Source: Enterocloster clostridioformis (GTDB lineage: Bacteria; Bacillota; Clostridia; Lachnospirales; Lachnospiraceae). Taken from it: 64,000 nt of DNA. This document shows, piece after piece, positions 62,388 to 64,000 of this stretch (its first letter is position 1; every line of letters begins with the position of its first letter). Made by a program: the position numbers and the translations under genes. The stretch covers positions 744,001-808,000 of the forward strand of contig NZ_JAIWZC010000001.1 in the NCBI RefSeq assembly GCF_020297485.1. The letters run 5' to 3'. The notes beneath the pieces are model-generated. The model was not told where the DNA came from. It worked only from the letters and a program-made list of their open reading frames with translations, and made no database searches.

Positions 62388-62438
62388 ATGGAACAAAAAA
62401 ACTATGAAACCGTCGTTTTGATAATGTTTGTCCCATAA
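62388..62438 (+). CDS. Possible 16-residue leader peptide upstream of dnaJ
   Basis: The frame MEQKNYETVVLIMFVP starts about 17 nt after the predicted transcription start and has only a weak ribosome site (AGGG). It precedes an antiterminator/terminator arrangement (62441-62537), which is why it is listed. It may be chance. Confidence 0.4.
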   Translation: MEQKNYETVVLIMFVP

Positions 62439-62506
62439 GAGAGAACCCGAACCAGCAGCGAAAAAAATGTAATACAACCAAGAGATAATATAGTAGCGAA
62501 GGTATG

Positions 62507-62542
62507 CGGGGGAGCATTTGGGTGTTCTCCCGTTTTTCTCTT
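62507..62542 (+). terminator. Attenuator-like terminator in the dnaJ leader
   Basis: CGGGGGA (62507-62513) pairs with TCTCCCG (62526-62532), followed by TTTTTCTCTT, and lies between the promoter and dnaJ. GAGAACCC at 62441-62448 can pair with GGGTGTTCTC (62520-62529) and so break the terminator. dnaJ can be made only by readthrough or from another promoter. Confidence 0.65.
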
Positions 62543-62576
62543 ACCTAAATATCCAAAGGAAAGAAGGGGAGCATGA

Positions 62577-63584
62577 ATGATGAAAAAAGATTATTATGAT
62601 GTTTTAGGTGTCAGCAGGACAGCAGATGCCGCGGCAATCAAAAAAGCATACAGGAAACTGGCAAAAAAGTATCATCCGGACAGCAATGTGGGAAATGTCC
62701 AGGCAGAAGAGCGTTTCAAAGAACTAAATGAGGCCTATGATATACTGGGTGACAAGAAAAAGCGGGAATTATACGACCAGTATGGGCATGCAGCATTTGA
62801 TGAGACAGCCGGAGCTTATGGAAGCACAGAAAGCAATGGTTTTGGGAATGGCCCCCATTATGCCTACAGAGATATGAATAATGGCTATTTTGAAGGCGGA
62901 GAGGATATGGACGATATTCTGAAACATATTTTCGGAGGTTCCGGTGCTTTTCATAGAGGAACCGCCAATGGATTCCGGGGTAACGGATTCAACAAAACCT
63001 ATTCCAGACATGGATTCCCGGAAAAGGGGGCAGACATCCAGAGAAGCATAGAAGTCAGTTTCGATGAAGCGGCCTTTGGCTGCAAAAAAATAATCCGTCT
63101 GCAGGACGAAAACGGACAGGTGCAGTCAATGGAGGTAACTATTCCGGCAGGCATTGCGGACGGCAAAGTAATGCGTTTAAAAGGAAAAGGTATGGCCGGA
63201 ACCAATGGCGGGGAGCCTGGAAACCTGCTCCTGAACATAACAGTTCATGACAAACCGGGATTCCGCAGAGACGGCCAGAATGTTTATACAACCGTTACAA
63301 TTCCGTTTACAACAGCAGTGCTTGGCGGCGAAGTCAAGATTTCCACGATTTATGGTGATGTTATATGCAAGATAAAGGCAGGTACACAGTCCGGAAGCCA
63401 GATCCGTCTGAAGGGTGAGGGCATTGTGGTCTCAGGAAATCCAGCTGTACATGGCGACCAGTATGTGACAGTAGAGGTGCAGGTTCCAAAGAACCTGACG
63501 CCAGAGGCAAAGCAGAAATTAAAAGAATTTGAACAGCTCTGCAATGAAACTGGCAAAAGTACCCATGGCGGATATGCCGCTTAA
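62577..63584 (+). CDS. DnaJ/CbpA-type co-chaperone without zinc finger
   Basis: The 335-residue protein has an N-terminal J domain with the HPD motif (KYHPDSN), a Gly/Phe/Asn-rich linker (about 75-145), and the C-terminal substrate-binding domain with [19 protein letters not shown] and [15 protein letters not shown]. It lacks the four CxxCxGxG zinc repeats of DnaJ proper, so it is type B (CbpA/DnaJ2). It activates DnaK ATPase. dnaK and grpE are not in the window. The ribosome site is GAAGGGGAGC. Confidence 0.93.
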   Translation: MMKKDYYDVLGVSRTADAAAIKKAYRKLAKKYHPDSNVGNVQAEERFKELNEAYDILGDKKKRELYDQYGHAAFDETAGAYGSTESNGFGNGPHYAYRDMNNGYFEGGEDMDDILKHIFGGSGAFHRGTANGFRGNGFNKTYSRHGFPEKGADIQRSIEVSFDEAAFGCKKIIRLQDENGQVQSMEVTIPAGIADGKVMRLKGKGMAGTNGGEPGNLLLNITVHDKPGFRRDGQNVYTTVTIPFTTAVLGGEVKISTIYGDVICKIKAGTQSGSQIRLKGEGIVVSGNPAVHGDQYVTVEVQVPKNLTPEAKQKLKEFEQLCNETGKSTHGGYAA

Positions 63585-63763
63585 AGATATATGTTTTTAA
63601 GGCTTAAAGTTTAAAAAGGAAGGAATGTTAAAAAAAGAAGGCAGCATTCATGCGCGGAGTATGAAACCCCAGGTATGGATGCTGCTATAAACTGTGAAAT
63701 GAAGATTGCGTTAAATGTTGATTTTACGAGTGAATTTGTATAACTTGGTTTGAATAGAGCGGT

Positions 63764-63925
63764 TTATAACTATTCGCGAAAGCACGGTAAGGACTTTCAC
63801 GAAAATGTCTGGCGAAGCCAGTCAGGGAAATGGTAGTTGACAGCGCGCGACATGGAATATTCCCGTAGGAGCGCGCTTGTTTGTCAACTATTTGTGAAAG
63901 CCAGACTTTCGCGAATTAGTTATAA
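63764..63925. repeat. 162-bp complex palindromic element
   Basis: The arms TTATAACTATTCGCGAAAG (63764-63782) and its near-complement CTTTCGCGAATTAGTTATAA (63906-63925) enclose TAGTTGACA/TGTCAACTA and GCGCGC/GCGCGC (63843-63848 with 63871-63876), plus a side hairpin GTCTGGC-gaa-GCCAGTC on the left arm. It has no coding capacity. The rest of 63585-64000 holds a GCAGCATTCAT/ATGGATGCTGC stem (about 63645-63690) and nothing else I can identify. Confidence 0.75.
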
Positions 63926-64000
63926 TCTATATCAATTACAAAGTTCATCCATTGCCATTTTATACAATGACTTATTCATACGATTTAAACCATTTTCCAG

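Noticed and set aside
1..64000. CRISPR arrays, tRNA or rRNA genes, prophage modules
   Set aside because: No regularly spaced repeats, cloverleaf-like segments, rRNA-like sequence or phage structural genes were found when reading the intergenic regions.

Overview
The window looks like chromosome from a Gram-positive anaerobe of the class Clostridia, most likely a Lachnospiraceae member close to Enterocloster (the Clostridium bolteae/clostridioforme group). The reasons are the near-balanced base composition, strong AGGAGG-type ribosome sites, the Ffh-RpsP-KhpA-RimM and MreCD-PBP2-MinCDE-RodA gene orders, a glmS ribozyme, an oxygen-independent class III ribonucleotide reductase, and Clostridia-typical families (DUF4321, DUF4317, SepF). 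The genus call is inference; nothing here proves it.

Layout. 1-2900: a DUF362 gene with a MerR-type promoter, a 167-bp palindromic element, the MerR gene, an AT-rich orphan and a Nudix hydrolase. 2883-8823: a Wadjet-type SMC defence operon (jetA, jetB, jetC) whose jetD is reduced to a fragment. 8946-11332: citrate synthase and a membrane-anchored MerR regulator. 11461-14399: ylxM, ffh, rpsP, khpA, rimM; trmD and rplS do not follow. 14554-19982: a YcxB-like membrane protein, mutL, miaA, a YnbB-type PLP enzyme and a DUF4321 protein. 20027-28427: radC, mreC, mreD, PBP2, minCDE, rodA, mgsA; mreB is absent. 28427-36200: a D,D-carboxypeptidase, an unnamed P-loop protein, an HlyD-like protein, yggS, sepF, aroB, lspA, a RluD-type synthase and a cytidylate-kinase-like protein. 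A group II intron (about 36308-38140) separates this from glmS on the minus strand, which has its own promoter and ribozyme. 40591-45323: a frameshifted NlpC/P60 gene, an LCP cell-wall ligase, a TtcA-like enzyme and an HPr-like protein.

45359-55534 is the most interesting region. It holds a MupG-like phosphoglycosidase, a PRD/EIIA regulator, a lactose-family PTS (IIA, IIB, IIC), a truncated GrdB-like protein, a glycosylasparaginase, an M20 dipeptidase, CutC and a YitT transporter. Two nearly identical palindromes sit at the same distance from the -10 boxes of the two transcription units, one on each side of the regulator. I read this as a regulated uptake and breakdown route for a phosphorylated glycoconjugate that carries an amino acid or peptide, possibly N-acetylglucosaminyl-asparagine or a muropeptide. 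The substrate is not known.

55277-64000 holds two small membrane proteins with elaborate promoters, a histidine-less HPr-like protein, a tandem Hsp20 pair, nrdD, a PhzF-family protein, gene remnants and a CbpA-type DnaJ. The hsp20 and dnaJ promoters share a palindrome over the -10 box. The dnaJ leader has a short reading frame followed by a terminator and a possible antiterminator. A second large palindromic element closes the window.
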